Below are positions 24,802-32,706 of a DNA stretch of 64,000 nt, in pieces. The DNA is taken from positions 5,146,001 through 5,210,000 of the forward strand of contig NZ_CP042430.1 in assembly GCF_007970665.1 (NCBI RefSeq). The letters run 5' to 3'. The notes under the pieces were generated by a model. That model was given only the letters and a program-made list of their open reading frames with translations. It had not been told where the DNA came from and did no database searches. How positions within the stretch are numbered: the first letter of the stretch is position 1; each line of letters starts with the position of its first letter. Position numbers and translations under genes: made by a program. The DNA comes from Baekduia soli (GTDB lineage Bacteria > Actinomycetota > Thermoleophilia > Solirubrobacterales > Solirubrobacteraceae).

Positions 24802-25961
24802 TCAGCTCACGCCCCAGGCCGTGAGGAACTTCTGCTCGAAGCCCGGCTGGGCGGCGGGCAGCGCGTTGTTGACCGGCTGCGGCGCGTTGTCCTTCGTCCA
24901 CAGGACGACAGGGGCCGTCAACGCGACCGACGTCGCCGGGTCGCCGCCGGTGAACACCCGCGCCAGGCTGTCGACGACGAGGTAGCCCATCTCCGCGAAG
25001 GGATCGGGCAGCAGCGCCGTCTCGGAACCGTCGGCCAGGTTCGGCAGGTTGGCCGCCGTCGGGTAGATACCCACGTTGGAGATGCCCGTGATGCTCGCGC
25101 CCTTCAGCGCGGGCGCCAGGCCGAGGGCGGTCGCGTCCTGGTCGTGGACCAAGACGTTGATGTCCCGGTTGGACCGCAGGAAGTTGACGATCCGCGTCGC
25201 GGAGTCCTTGCCCAGCGAGGTGACCGGCATGTCGAAGGTCTTGACCTTGCAGTCGGGGCAGTAGCCCGCGACGGCCTTGTCGAACGCCGGGTCGATCGTG
25301 TTCTTGTAGATCGGGAACGTCGGCACGGCGATGTGGCCGATGACCGGCTTGCCCTTGCCGGCGACCATCGCCGCGGCGGCTGCGGCCTGCGTCAGCAGGT
25401 CGTAGTGCGACGGGCCGGGGATCACGTAGAAGTCCGGCAGGCTCGGCGTGTCGGTGGTCTGCCAGCCGATCGTCGGGATCTTCTTGTCCTTGAGCGTCTT
25501 GATCTCGGACTGGAAGACCGACGAGTCCAGGCCCTCGAAGACAACGGCGTCCGGGCTGTCCTTGACGGCCTGGTCCATCGCGTTCTTGTTCTGCTCGGGG
25601 GTCAGCCCGCCGTTGATGACCTTGACGCTCCAGCCGAGCTTGGACGCCGCGGCCTTGGTGAACGTCGCGGGGGCAGGCATGCCGCCGGCCCGCACGTAAC
25701 GAAGTCGATGGTCTTGCCCTTGGGCACGGCCTTGCCGATCGCCGGGACGTCACCGAGGCCCTGGGCGGTCTGGAACTTCTTGAAGTCGGCCTGCGCCTTC
25801 GTGTACCCCGCCGAGGCCGAGCCGGCCGACGAAGATGAGCTCGCGCTCGTGGACGACGAGCCGCTGTCCGACGACTTCGAACTCGATCCGCAGGCGGCCA
25901 CGGCCAGCGCCAGCGCAGACAGCGCCAGCACGACCACGAGCCGCATCCGTGATGCCCTCAT
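24802..25961 (-). pseudogene. Sugar-type ABC substrate-binding lipoprotein, single frameshift
   Basis: The ATG at 25961 (GGAGGAG upstream) opens a lipoprotein signal peptide: MRASRMRLVVVLALSALALA, then VAAC with the lipidated Cys, followed by a long Ser-rich linker. The frame then reads KGKTIDFVTCGPAACLP and fails at a run of five G (25669-25673, plus strand). One extra base there restores the downstream frame, which gives a full type-1 periplasmic-binding fold (FTKAAASKLGW through LPDPFAEMGYLVVDSLA to QKFLTAWGVS). Apart from this one base the gene is complete, and it sits in order with an intact permease and ATPase. A sequencing error in the homopolymer is as likely as a true mutation. In type-1 families such proteins bind sugars, autoinducers or, rarely, aromatic and steroid-like ligands. 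Confidence 0.75.
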
Positions 25962-25999
25962 TGCCACTCCTCCTGTTGTTGGTGCGCTGCCAGGCCGCG

Positions 26000-27127
26000 T
26001 CAGCGGGCCGGCACCGCGGTATCCCCATCGCCGGAGCCGCCCTCGCCGGGCACGTCCGTCGCGCCCGCCGTCAGGCCACCGTGCGGTGTCGCCTTGCCGG
26101 CGCGGATCTGCGTGCGCTCGATCCTGGTGAGCGCAAGTGCGGCGAGCAGCACGACGCCCGTGTACATCTGCAGCGTCCAGGCCGCGGCGCCGATCTGCGT
26201 GAGTCCGTTGGTGCCGGCCCCGAGGACGAGCACCGCGATGATCGTGCCCCAGGCGTTGAAGCGCCCGTTGCGGATCTGCGTCGCCCCCAGGAACGCGGCG
26301 GCGAAGGCGTCCAGCAGGTATGAGGGCCCGACGTCGGGCGAGCCGGCGCCGACGCGCGCCACGACCATGATCCCGGCGATGCCGGCGACGAAGGCGGACA
26401 CCAGCAGGCCCATACTGCGCAGGCGCTTGGTGCGCACGCCGGCCAGGCGCGCAGCCTCCGGATTGAAGCCGGTCGCGTAGAGGCGGCGCCCGGTCACCGT
26501 GTGCTCCAGCAGCCACCACAGGACCAGCGCGACCGCGATCGCCACGAGCACCGGAACCTGGATCCCGGCGACGTTGGCCGTCGCGATCTTGCCCAGCTCT
26601 GTGTTGAGGTGCGGGCTGGTGACCGTCTCCTCGTTGCTGATGAGCAGGTTGACGGCCTGGAGGACCGCGCCGCTGCCCAGCGTGGCGATGAAAGAGTCGA
26701 TGCCCACGCCAACGACGATGAGCGCGTTGATCGCGCCGACGCACACGCCCATCGCCACGGCGATGACGAGCGCGAGTCCGATGCCGACGTGCTTCTCGAC
26801 CACCAGCCAGGCCACCGTCACCGTGATGAGCGCGACGACGTTGCCGATCGACAGGTCGAAGACCCCCGTCGACAGCGGGACGACGAGCGCCAGCGCGATG
26901 ATCGCGATCGTCGCGTTCTCGTTCAGGATGGACTTCGCCGTGTCCCAGGTCGGGAACGTGTCCGGCGCCAGCGCGCTGAACAGGACGACGATCGCCACGA
27001 GGACGTACACCGCGCCGAAGCGGTCGACGCGCGACAGGCGCACGAGGTTGCCGACGGTCGAGAGCCGCGGCTCGTCGCCGGCCGCGCCGGGGCCGCCGTG
27101 GGCCGAGGAGGTTGCCACCTCGCTCAT
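26000..27127 (-). CDS. ABC transporter permease, RbsC-like
   Basis: A 375-residue inner-membrane permease of the ribose/xylose/autoinducer family with about 8-10 hydrophobic segments. Typical marks are LVVPLSTGVFDLSIGNVVALI and the coupling region TGRRLYATGFNPEAARLAGV, which docks to the ATPase. Next are GAGSPDVGPSYLLDAFAAAFLG and a Gly-rich cytoplasmic tail. The ATG at 27127 overlaps the ATPase stop (ATGA), so it is coupled to it, and the binding protein begins 38 bases after its stop. It would form a homodimeric pore with the RbsA-like ATPase. The substrate is unspecified; control by the island operator suggests the importer serves this pathway. Confidence 0.9.
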   Translation of the reverse strand: MSEVATSSAHGGPGAAGDEPRLSTVGNLVRLSRVDRFGAVYVLVAIVVLFSALAPDTFPTWDTAKSILNENATIAIIALALVVPLSTGVFDLSIGNVVALITVTVAWLVVEKHVGIGLALVIAVAMGVCVGAINALIVVGVGIDSFIATLGSGAVLQAVNLLISNEETVTSPHLNTELGKIATANVAGIQVPVLVAIAVALVLWWLLEHTVTGRRLYATGFNPEAARLAGVRTKRLRSMGLLVSAFVAGIAGIMVVARVGAGSPDVGPSYLLDAFAAAFLGATQIRNGRFNAWGTIIAVLVLGAGTNGLTQIGAAAWTLQMYTGVVLLAALALTRIERTQIRAGKATPHGGLTAGATDVPGEGGSGDGDTAVPAR

Positions 27128-28704
27128 CGCACGCTCTCCATGACGGACACGATGCGCTCGGGATCGATCTCGGCCCCCTGCATCTCGTCGGCCACCCGTC
27201 CGCGGCGCAGCACGATCACGCGGTCACACATGCTCACGAGGTCCTCCGTGTCGGACGAGGCGAGCAGGATGCTCAGCCCCTCGCGGGCGCGGGCCCGCAG
27301 CAGTTCATAGAGCGATTCGCGGGCCCCGACGTCGACGCCGGCGGTTGGCTCGGCCAGCACGAGGACCTTGGGGTCGGTGTGCAGGCAGCGACCGAACAGC
27401 ACGCGCTGCTGATTGCCGCCGCTCAAGGTCGAGACCGGCCGGTCGGCGACAGCGGTGGGGACGCCGAGCTCGGCCAGCCACTCCTGGGCGGCGCGCAGCT
27501 CGGACCGGCCCCAGATGAACCCGCCGCGCTTGGACCGCAGCGCTGGCAGCGCCCCGAGCGTCAGGTTCTCGCGGACGGTGAACTCGGCGATGAGGCCCTC
27601 CCGGCCACGCTCGGCCGGGACGAGGCCGATGCCGAGGCCGACCGCCGTCGCGGCGGTCGGCGGGTCGATCTGGCGACCCTCGATCCACCAGCCACCGTCG
27701 TCGGTCGTGGGGACGGCGCCTGCGAGCGCGTAGGGCAGCTCGTCGCGGCCCGAGCCCAGCAGGCCGGCCACGCCGAGCACCTCGCCGCGGCGCAGCTCGA
27801 CGTCGACGCCGTCGAGGTACCGGCCGCGCAGGGCCTTGACGGAGAGCACGACGTCATCGCTGCGCTCGGTGACCGTGTGGCCGTGCGCCTGCAGCTCGTG
27901 ACCGGCGATGAGCGTCGCCAGCTGCTCGGGCGTGTGGGCGGCGACCGGTCCCGCGCCGACGACTCGGCCGGCCCGCAGGACCACCACCTCGTCGCCGAGC
28001 TCGAAGATCTCCTCCATGCGGTGCGAGACGTAGACCACCGCATGGCCCGCCGCGCGGACCTCGCGGATGACGGCGAAGAGCCGCGAGACCTCCCGGGAGG
28101 GCAGCGACGCCGTCGGCTCGTCGAGGACGAGGATGCGGGGCCCGCTGTCCCAGTCCCACATGGCACGTGCGATCGCGACACAGGTGCGCTCGACCGGCGA
28201 GGCGTTGGCCAGCGGCAGGGTGACGTCGAAGTCGACACCGAACTTCTGCAGCAGCTCCCGCGTGCGCGCGATCTGCTGACCCTGGTCGATCCGTCCACGC
28301 CGGCGCGAGTAGCCGATCGTCAGCGCAACGTTGTCGACCGCGTTGAGCTCGGGGATCAATCCGAGGTCCTGATGGACGAAGCGCAGGCCCATCGCCGTGG
28401 CGGCCTCGGAGTCGCCGAGGTCCAGCGGCTGCCCATCGACCCAGGCATGGGCCCCGGGGTCGGGCTGGTGGAAGCCCGCCAGGATCTTGATCAGCGTCGA
28501 CTTGCCGGAGCCGTTGTGGCCGAGCAGCGCGAGCACCTCCCCGCGGCGCCCCTCGACCGAGACGTCGTCGAGCGCCCGGGTCCCCGGGAAGGTCTTCGAC
28601 AGGCCCTGGATGCTGAGTCCGCCCAGCGGGCGGGGGCCGGCAACCGACTCCTCTGACATCTGCTCTGACACCTCGCTCCCCGGCGGCTTCGACGCGGTCG
28701 CCAC
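27124..28704 (-). CDS. ABC transporter ATPase, RbsA-like (two nucleotide-binding domains)
   Basis: A 526-residue tandem ATPase. The first domain has Walker A LLGHNGSGKSTLIKIL, signature SPVERTCVAIARAMWD and Walker B ILVLDEPTASLP. In the second domain the Walker A position reads VAGLLGSGRDELP, the degenerate form usual for this family, while signature LSGGNQQRVLFGRCL and LVLAEPTAGVDVG are kept. The canonical signature LSGGxxQ is altered in the first domain (SPVERT), also seen in RbsA relatives. The ATG at 28704 gives a leader peptide-free cytoplasmic protein. It is the first gene of the importer operon, with operators G1 and G2 86-150 bases upstream. Confidence 0.92.
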   Translation of the reverse strand: MATASKPPGSEVSEQMSEESVAGPRPLGGLSIQGLSKTFPGTRALDDVSVEGRRGEVLALLGHNGSGKSTLIKILAGFHQPDPGAHAWVDGQPLDLGDSEAATAMGLRFVHQDLGLIPELNAVDNVALTIGYSRRRGRIDQGQQIARTRELLQKFGVDFDVTLPLANASPVERTCVAIARAMWDWDSGPRILVLDEPTASLPSREVSRLFAVIREVRAAGHAVVYVSHRMEEIFELGDEVVVLRAGRVVGAGPVAAHTPEQLATLIAGHELQAHGHTVTERSDDVVLSVKALRGRYLDGVDVELRRGEVLGVAGLLGSGRDELPYALAGAVPTTDDGGWWIEGRQIDPPTAATAVGLGIGLVPAERGREGLIAEFTVRENLTLGALPALRSKRGGFIWGRSELRAAQEWLAELGVPTAVADRPVSTLSGGNQQRVLFGRCLHTDPKVLVLAEPTAGVDVGARESLYELLRARAREGLSILLASSDTEDLVSMCDRVIVLRRGRVADEMQGAEIDPERIVSVMESVR

Positions 28705-28789
28705 GGTGACGATCGGCGGCGACGCTCTCCTGGATGCTGCGACCGGCTGACCGGCCGCGGCGCGAGCGTAGACGAAGCCCTCGAGAAAA

Positions 28790-28805
28790 GCAACCGGTCG
28801 GTTGG
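28790..28805. promoter_or_regulatory. Composite operator G1 (ABC side)
   Basis: GCAACCGGTCGGTTGG consists of two 12-bp operators offset by 4 bases (8/10 each), the same layout as operator C, with CAA and TTG half-sites 8 bases apart. It lies 86 bases upstream of the ATPase start. Confidence 0.6.
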
Positions 28806-28841
28806 TGGGTTAGCGCCGATGCCGGGGGTTGCGGTATGTGA

Positions 28842-28853
28842 CCGACCGATTGG
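28842..28853. promoter_or_regulatory. KstR2-like operator G2 (SDR side)
   Basis: CCGACCGATTGG matches 9 of 10 fixed positions. It lies 36 bases upstream of the divergent SDR start. TAGGCT at 28877-28882, close to the ATG, could be a -10 for a nearly leaderless transcript. Confidence 0.7.
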
Positions 28854-28889
28854 TTGCTGAGCAGACCATACGGCCGTTAGGCTGGGCCG

Positions 28890-29819
28890 ATGAGCCGGAT
28901 CTCGCTTGAGGGTCAGGTCGCGATCGTCACGGGAGCGGCCCGCGGGCTGGGGCGCACCTACGCCCTCGACCTCGCCGCGCACGGCGCCGCGGTCGTCGTC
29001 AACGACCTGCCCGGCGGGGGGGCCGGCACCGTGGTGGACGAGATCGGGAGCGCGGGTGGCCGAGCGATCGCCGTCGAGCGCGACATCGTCGACCCCGAAG
29101 GCGCCCGCGCCGTCGTGGAGGCCGCGACGGGCCTCGGGCGCCTGGGCATCCTCGTCAACAACGCGGGCATGCTGCGCAACGGCCGCTTCGAGGAGCTCAC
29201 CGCGGAGAAGATCCGCGACATCCTGGCGGTCCACCTGGCAGGAGCCTTCTTCGTCACCCAGCCCGCGTTCGCCGCGATGCGCGACGTCGGCTACGGGCGC
29301 ATCGTCAACGTCAGCTCGAACACGTCGTTCGGGATGGCGGGGCTGGTCAACTACGCCGCGGCCAAGGCCGGCGTGCTGGGCCTGACGACGTCGCTCGCGC
29401 AGGAGGGCGCGCCGCACGGCATCGCGGTCAACAGCGTGCTGCCCAACGGCACGAGCACGATCATGGACGACGACCCGATCCCCGGCTTCGAGGACGACAC
29501 GCGGTTCGTCGCCGCGTTCCAGGGCGTCGCGCACCGGTTCGAACCCGAGCGCACGGCCGCCCTGGTGACGTTCCTGGCCAGCCCGGCCTGCCCGGCCAGC
29601 GGCGAGCACTTCTCATCGCTCGGCGGCCGCTTCGCCCGGGTGCTCTACGCGGTCACCGAGGGCTGGATGAGCCCGGCCGGCGCGCCGGCCGGCGCCGACG
29701 ACGTGGCCGAGCACTTCGCCGAGATCGCCGACGCGGGTCGCATCGCCCTACTGCCCACCAGCATCCGCGACGAGTTCGAGCTGGTGGCGCGGTCCCTGGC
29801 GTCCGATACGCGGGCCTGA
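28890..29819 (+). CDS. SDR oxidoreductase, MFE-2-like hydroxyacyl-CoA dehydrogenase type
   Basis: A 309-residue SDR that is longer than the classical form: TGAARGLGRTYALDLAAHG, VVNDLPGGGAGTVVDEI, NNAGMLRNGRFEELTAEK, NVSSNTSFG and NYAAAK. A roughly 60-residue C-terminal tail continues past the usual end (SLGGRFARVLYAVTEGWMSP). This layout, with VVNDLxG and the NNAGxLRDxxF-type segment, is typical of the dehydrogenase unit of peroxisomal multifunctional enzyme 2. The likely reaction is D-3-hydroxyacyl-CoA to 3-ketoacyl-CoA. It has its own operator (G2). The SDR at 45144 is of the same long type. A truncated VOC copy follows. Confidence 0.85.
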   Translation: MSRISLEGQVAIVTGAARGLGRTYALDLAAHGAAVVVNDLPGGGAGTVVDEIGSAGGRAIAVERDIVDPEGARAVVEAATGLGRLGILVNNAGMLRNGRFEELTAEKIRDILAVHLAGAFFVTQPAFAAMRDVGYGRIVNVSSNTSFGMAGLVNYAAAKAGVLGLTTSLAQEGAPHGIAVNSVLPNGTSTIMDDDPIPGFEDDTRFVAAFQGVAHRFEPERTAALVTFLASPACPASGEHFSSLGGRFARVLYAVTEGWMSPAGAPAGADDVAEHFAEIADAGRIALLPTSIRDEFELVARSLASDTRA

Positions 29820-29844
29820 GGGCCGTGTCGGGGCCGGTCCCACG

Positions 29845-30351
29845 GTGCCGGCGATCCGTCGGGCCCCGGTCGACCGCACCGCCGCCGACCACGGCTGGGC
29901 GGGGTTCGCGGTCGCCGTGCCCGACTTCGACGAGACGCTCGGCCGGCTGCGTGCCGCCGGCGCGACCATCACCGAGCCGCTGCGCCACGATGGCCTGCGC
30001 CGCGTCGCGTTCCGCGACCCGGATCTGGCCCTCGTCGTGGAGATCCTCGAGGAGGGCGCCGCCACGCCCGGCGGGATCCGGCCGCGGCACTACCCGCTCG
30101 CCCCCGCCATCGTGTCGGTCACGCTGTCGGTCGGGGACCTCGAGCGCGCCCGCGCGTCGCTGGCCGGCGTCGTCGGCCTGGTCCCCGTGGAGCGCGAGCT
30201 CCACACCCCGGCTCTCGAGCACCGGCGCGGCCTCGATGACGTGCGCCGCGAGGCCTTCGGGTTCGCGCCGCAGCCGGCGCTGCTGCGCCCCGCGGCCTGG
30301 CCGGCGCCCGCCGTCCCACCGGGCGGCGCCCCTCACCGCAGCGCGGCGTAG
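29845..30351 (+). pseudogene. VOC protein remnant (paralogue of 18346-19353)
   Basis: The frame encodes a recognisable copy of the middle of the two-domain VOC protein: DHGWAGFAVAVPDFDETL, LRRVAFRDPDLALVVEILEE and VSVTLSVGDLERARASL match the paralogue almost segment by segment. The first 70 or so residues of that protein are missing. After RREAFGF the sequence jumps to PQPALLRPAAWPAPAVPPGG, which corresponds to the extreme C-terminus of the paralogue. About 100 residues containing the second metal site are therefore gone, in frame. It is unlikely to be an active enzyme. It follows an intact SDR gene and overlaps the convergent ligase by 19 bases. Confidence 0.68.
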
Positions 30352-32102
30352 AGCGCCTCGATCACCCCTGCGTGGTGGGCGGCGATCTGCTGGCGCCGCA
30401 GCTTCATCGTCGGGGTCAGGAGGCCGTCCTGCGGCGTCCACGGCTGCGGCGCGACGTGGAAGCGCTTGATCTGCTCGACCCGGGCCAGCCGGGCGTTGGC
30501 GCGCTCCACCGCATCGGTCAGCGCCGCGTGCACGGCGGCGTCGCCGGGCGCGGCCTCCGGCCCGAACGTCGCCGCCAGCACGTCGGGGTCCAGCGCGAGC
30601 AGCGCGACGTTGTAGGGCCGCGCGTCGCCGATGACGCAGGCATGGGCGAGCAGCGGCGAGGCCGCCTTGAGCTCGGCCTCGATGAGCGCCGGCGACATGT
30701 TCTTGCCCGCCGAGTTGATGATGATCTCCTTCTTGCGCCCGACGAGGCGGAGGTACCCGTCGTCGTCGAGCGCGCCGAGGTCGCCGGTGTGGAACCAGCC
30801 GTCGGGGTCGATGGCCTCGGCCGTGGCGTCCGGGCGCCCGTGGTAGCCGCGCATGAGCAGCGGGCCGCGGACGAGGATCTCCTGGTCGGCCGCGATCCGC
30901 AGCTCGACACCCGGCGACGGACGACCGACGGTCCCCAGCCGCACCCCGCCCTCCGGGCTGGACGTGCCGCCGCCCGTCGTCTCCGACAGGCCCCACAGCT
31001 CGCCGAGCGGTACGCCGATCGCGTGGAAGAACGCCGCGACGTGGACCGCCATCGGCGCGGCGCCGGTGTGGGCGGCGCGCAGGCGGTCGAGCCCGTGCGC
31101 GCGCCGCAGCACCTCCAGCACGCCGGCGTCCTCCGGGCCGGGGCGCCGAACGCGCAGCGTCCGGCCCGCCCCGGCGTCGGCGATGATCTCCTGCGTCCCC
31201 CGCGCGATCGCGTCGCGGTACGCACGGCGCTCGGGCTCGGGCAGCGCGCTGACCCCGGCCTCGATCCGTGCCTGCAGCTTCTCCCAGATCCGCGGCACGC
31301 CGAACATCCACGACGGGTGCACCTCGGCCGCGAGGTCGTAGATCTGCGCCGGGTCGGGGCAGCAGGTCGTCGTGAAGCCCAGCGCCATCGGCAGGTAGTG
31401 GCTGACGTTGCGCTCGGCGACGTGCGCCATGGGCAGGAACGAGATGACGCGCGTCTCGCCGCGCAGGTCGATGACCTCGGCGAAGGAGCGGGCCGCAGCC
31501 ATGGCGTTGCCGTGGGTCAGCTCGACGCCCTTGGGCGGACCGGTCGTGCCCGAGGTGTAGATCAGCGTCACGACGTCGGAGGCCTGCGGTGCCGGCCACG
31601 GGCCCGGCGGGGGCGGTGCGGGCAGGTCCTCCAAGGCGACGGCGCCGGGCACCGCGCCACCCACGGCGATCACGCCGGGACCCGCAGGGTTCACGAGCAC
31701 CAGGCTGTCCACGACGTCAGCGAAGCGCGGCTCGGTCATCAGCAGCCGCGCACCCGAGTCGTCGAGCAGGCTCTGGATCTGCGGTCGCGAGTACGTCGCG
31801 TAGACGGAGAACGGCACGCCGCCGAGCCGCATCACGGCCGCGTCGGCGACATGGAACTCCGGCCGGTTGGTCAACAGAAGCGCGACCCGGTCCCCGGGGG
31901 CCACGCCGAGCGCGGCGAGCGCCGCAGCGCAGCGCTGCACCTCGGCGTCGTACGCGGCCCACGTGAGGGTTCGGGTGCCGTCGGCCGTCCGGATCGCGAG
32001 CCGGTCGGGCACCCCGCGCACGGTCGCCGCGAAGGCCTCGCACAGCGTCGGCGCCCCGAGCCCGAGCTCCGGGCTGCCCGGCGTCGCCTCAGCCCCGCTC
32101 AC
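30333..32102 (-). CDS. Long-chain-type AMP-forming acyl-CoA synthetase (FadD15-like)
   Basis: A 589-residue adenylate-forming ligase. Its motifs are LIYTSGTTGPPKGVELTHG, LPMAHVAERNVSHYLPM, ELWGLSETTGGGTS, DGWFHTGDLGALDDDGYLRLVGRKKEIIINSAGKNMSP and the C-terminal GLLTPTMKLRRQQI with the catalytic Lys. The FLPMAHVAER and KKEIIINSAGKNMSP segments are typical of the long-chain FadD15/ACSL group, so a fatty or steroid-side-chain-like acid is plausible. The GTG at 32102 overlaps the VOC stop (GTGA). The VOC gene and this ligase form an operon controlled by operator H. It is distinct from the ligase at 12915, so the island can activate two acids. Confidence 0.92.
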   Translation of the reverse strand: MSGAEATPGSPELGLGAPTLCEAFAATVRGVPDRLAIRTADGTRTLTWAAYDAEVQRCAAALAALGVAPGDRVALLLTNRPEFHVADAAVMRLGGVPFSVYATYSRPQIQSLLDDSGARLLMTEPRFADVVDSLVLVNPAGPGVIAVGGAVPGAVALEDLPAPPPPGPWPAPQASDVVTLIYTSGTTGPPKGVELTHGNAMAAARSFAEVIDLRGETRVISFLPMAHVAERNVSHYLPMALGFTTTCCPDPAQIYDLAAEVHPSWMFGVPRIWEKLQARIEAGVSALPEPERRAYRDAIARGTQEIIADAGAGRTLRVRRPGPEDAGVLEVLRRAHGLDRLRAAHTGAAPMAVHVAAFFHAIGVPLGELWGLSETTGGGTSSPEGGVRLGTVGRPSPGVELRIAADQEILVRGPLLMRGYHGRPDATAEAIDPDGWFHTGDLGALDDDGYLRLVGRKKEIIINSAGKNMSPALIEAELKAASPLLAHACVIGDARPYNVALLALDPDVLAATFGPEAAPGDAAVHAALTDAVERANARLARVEQIKRFHVAPQPWTPQDGLLTPTMKLRRQQIAAHHAGVIEALYAALR

Positions 32103-32587
32103 GCCTGCCCGGCGTCGGCAGGCGGCTCCCAGTGCCCGTCGACGGCGACGTAGGGATAGGCGATCTCGACGCGCGCGCCATGTGCCGCATCCTCGGTCAC
32201 GAACGTCCAGCCCTGCCACGGCAGGCGGTCGTCGGTGGCCAGCTCGGTGCTGGTGACCTCCACGCCGGCGGCGTCCAGCGCACGGGCGGCGGCGGCCGGG
32301 TCGGGATGCACGAACGCGATGTGGTCGACGCACTCGCCGTGCTTGGCCAGGTGCTGGGCGCGGCCGCCTTCGCCGAGAGGCTCGACGAGCTGGATCTCGG
32401 CCCCACCCGGGCAGATGAACGTGGCCCAGCGCACGGGGTCGGACTCGGGGCCGAAGCGCGGCATGATCACCGGCGGCTCGAGCAGCTGGTCGGGGTCGAG
32501 CACGGTGAGGATGCGCGTCCAGTCCTCGACCGCCTTGTCGAGGTCGCGCACGAGCAGTGCGATGTGGGCGAGAGCTCCCTGGGCCAT
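32099..32587 (-). CDS. VOC family protein (methylmalonyl-CoA epimerase-like)
   Basis: A 162-residue VOC protein, clearly paralogous to 7767-8243: HIALLVRDLDKAVEDWTRIL, VRWATFICPGGAEIQLVEP, LAKHGECVDHIAFVHPDP, PWQGWTFVTED, VEIAYPYVAVDGHWE. The His and Glu that line the metal site are conserved in both. The ATG at 32587 has AGGAGGAG upstream; a start further out would run through operator H. It is coupled to the acyl-CoA synthetase by a GTGA overlap. Its divergent neighbour is a 3-hydroxyacyl-CoA dehydrogenase, repeating the VOC/dehydrogenase association of the thiolase operon. Isomerisation of a CoA ester is inferred. Confidence 0.8.
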   Translation of the reverse strand: MAQGALAHIALLVRDLDKAVEDWTRILTVLDPDQLLEPPVIMPRFGPESDPVRWATFICPGGAEIQLVEPLGEGGRAQHLAKHGECVDHIAFVHPDPAAAARALDAAGVEVTSTELATDDRLPWQGWTFVTEDAAHGARVEIAYPYVAVDGHWEPPADAGQA

Positions 32588-32634
32588 GACGTGTCTCCTC
32601 CTGCGGGCGATGACCGGACGATCAGGGTCACCTC

Positions 32635-32646
32635 CCAAACGTTGGT
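32635..32646. promoter_or_regulatory. KstR2-like operator H (degenerate)
   Basis: CCAAACGTTGGT keeps the first half-site and the central CG but has one base fewer before TGG, so it scores 8/10. TTACGGT at 32650-32656 may be the plus-strand -10. It lies between the divergent VOC and hydroxyacyl-CoA dehydrogenase genes. Confidence 0.5.
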
Positions 32647-32706
32647 TTGTTACGGTGCGCCGTGAGCTTAGGGGAGCGGTCGGGTCCGGACAACAGGAGC
32701 GTGGCG

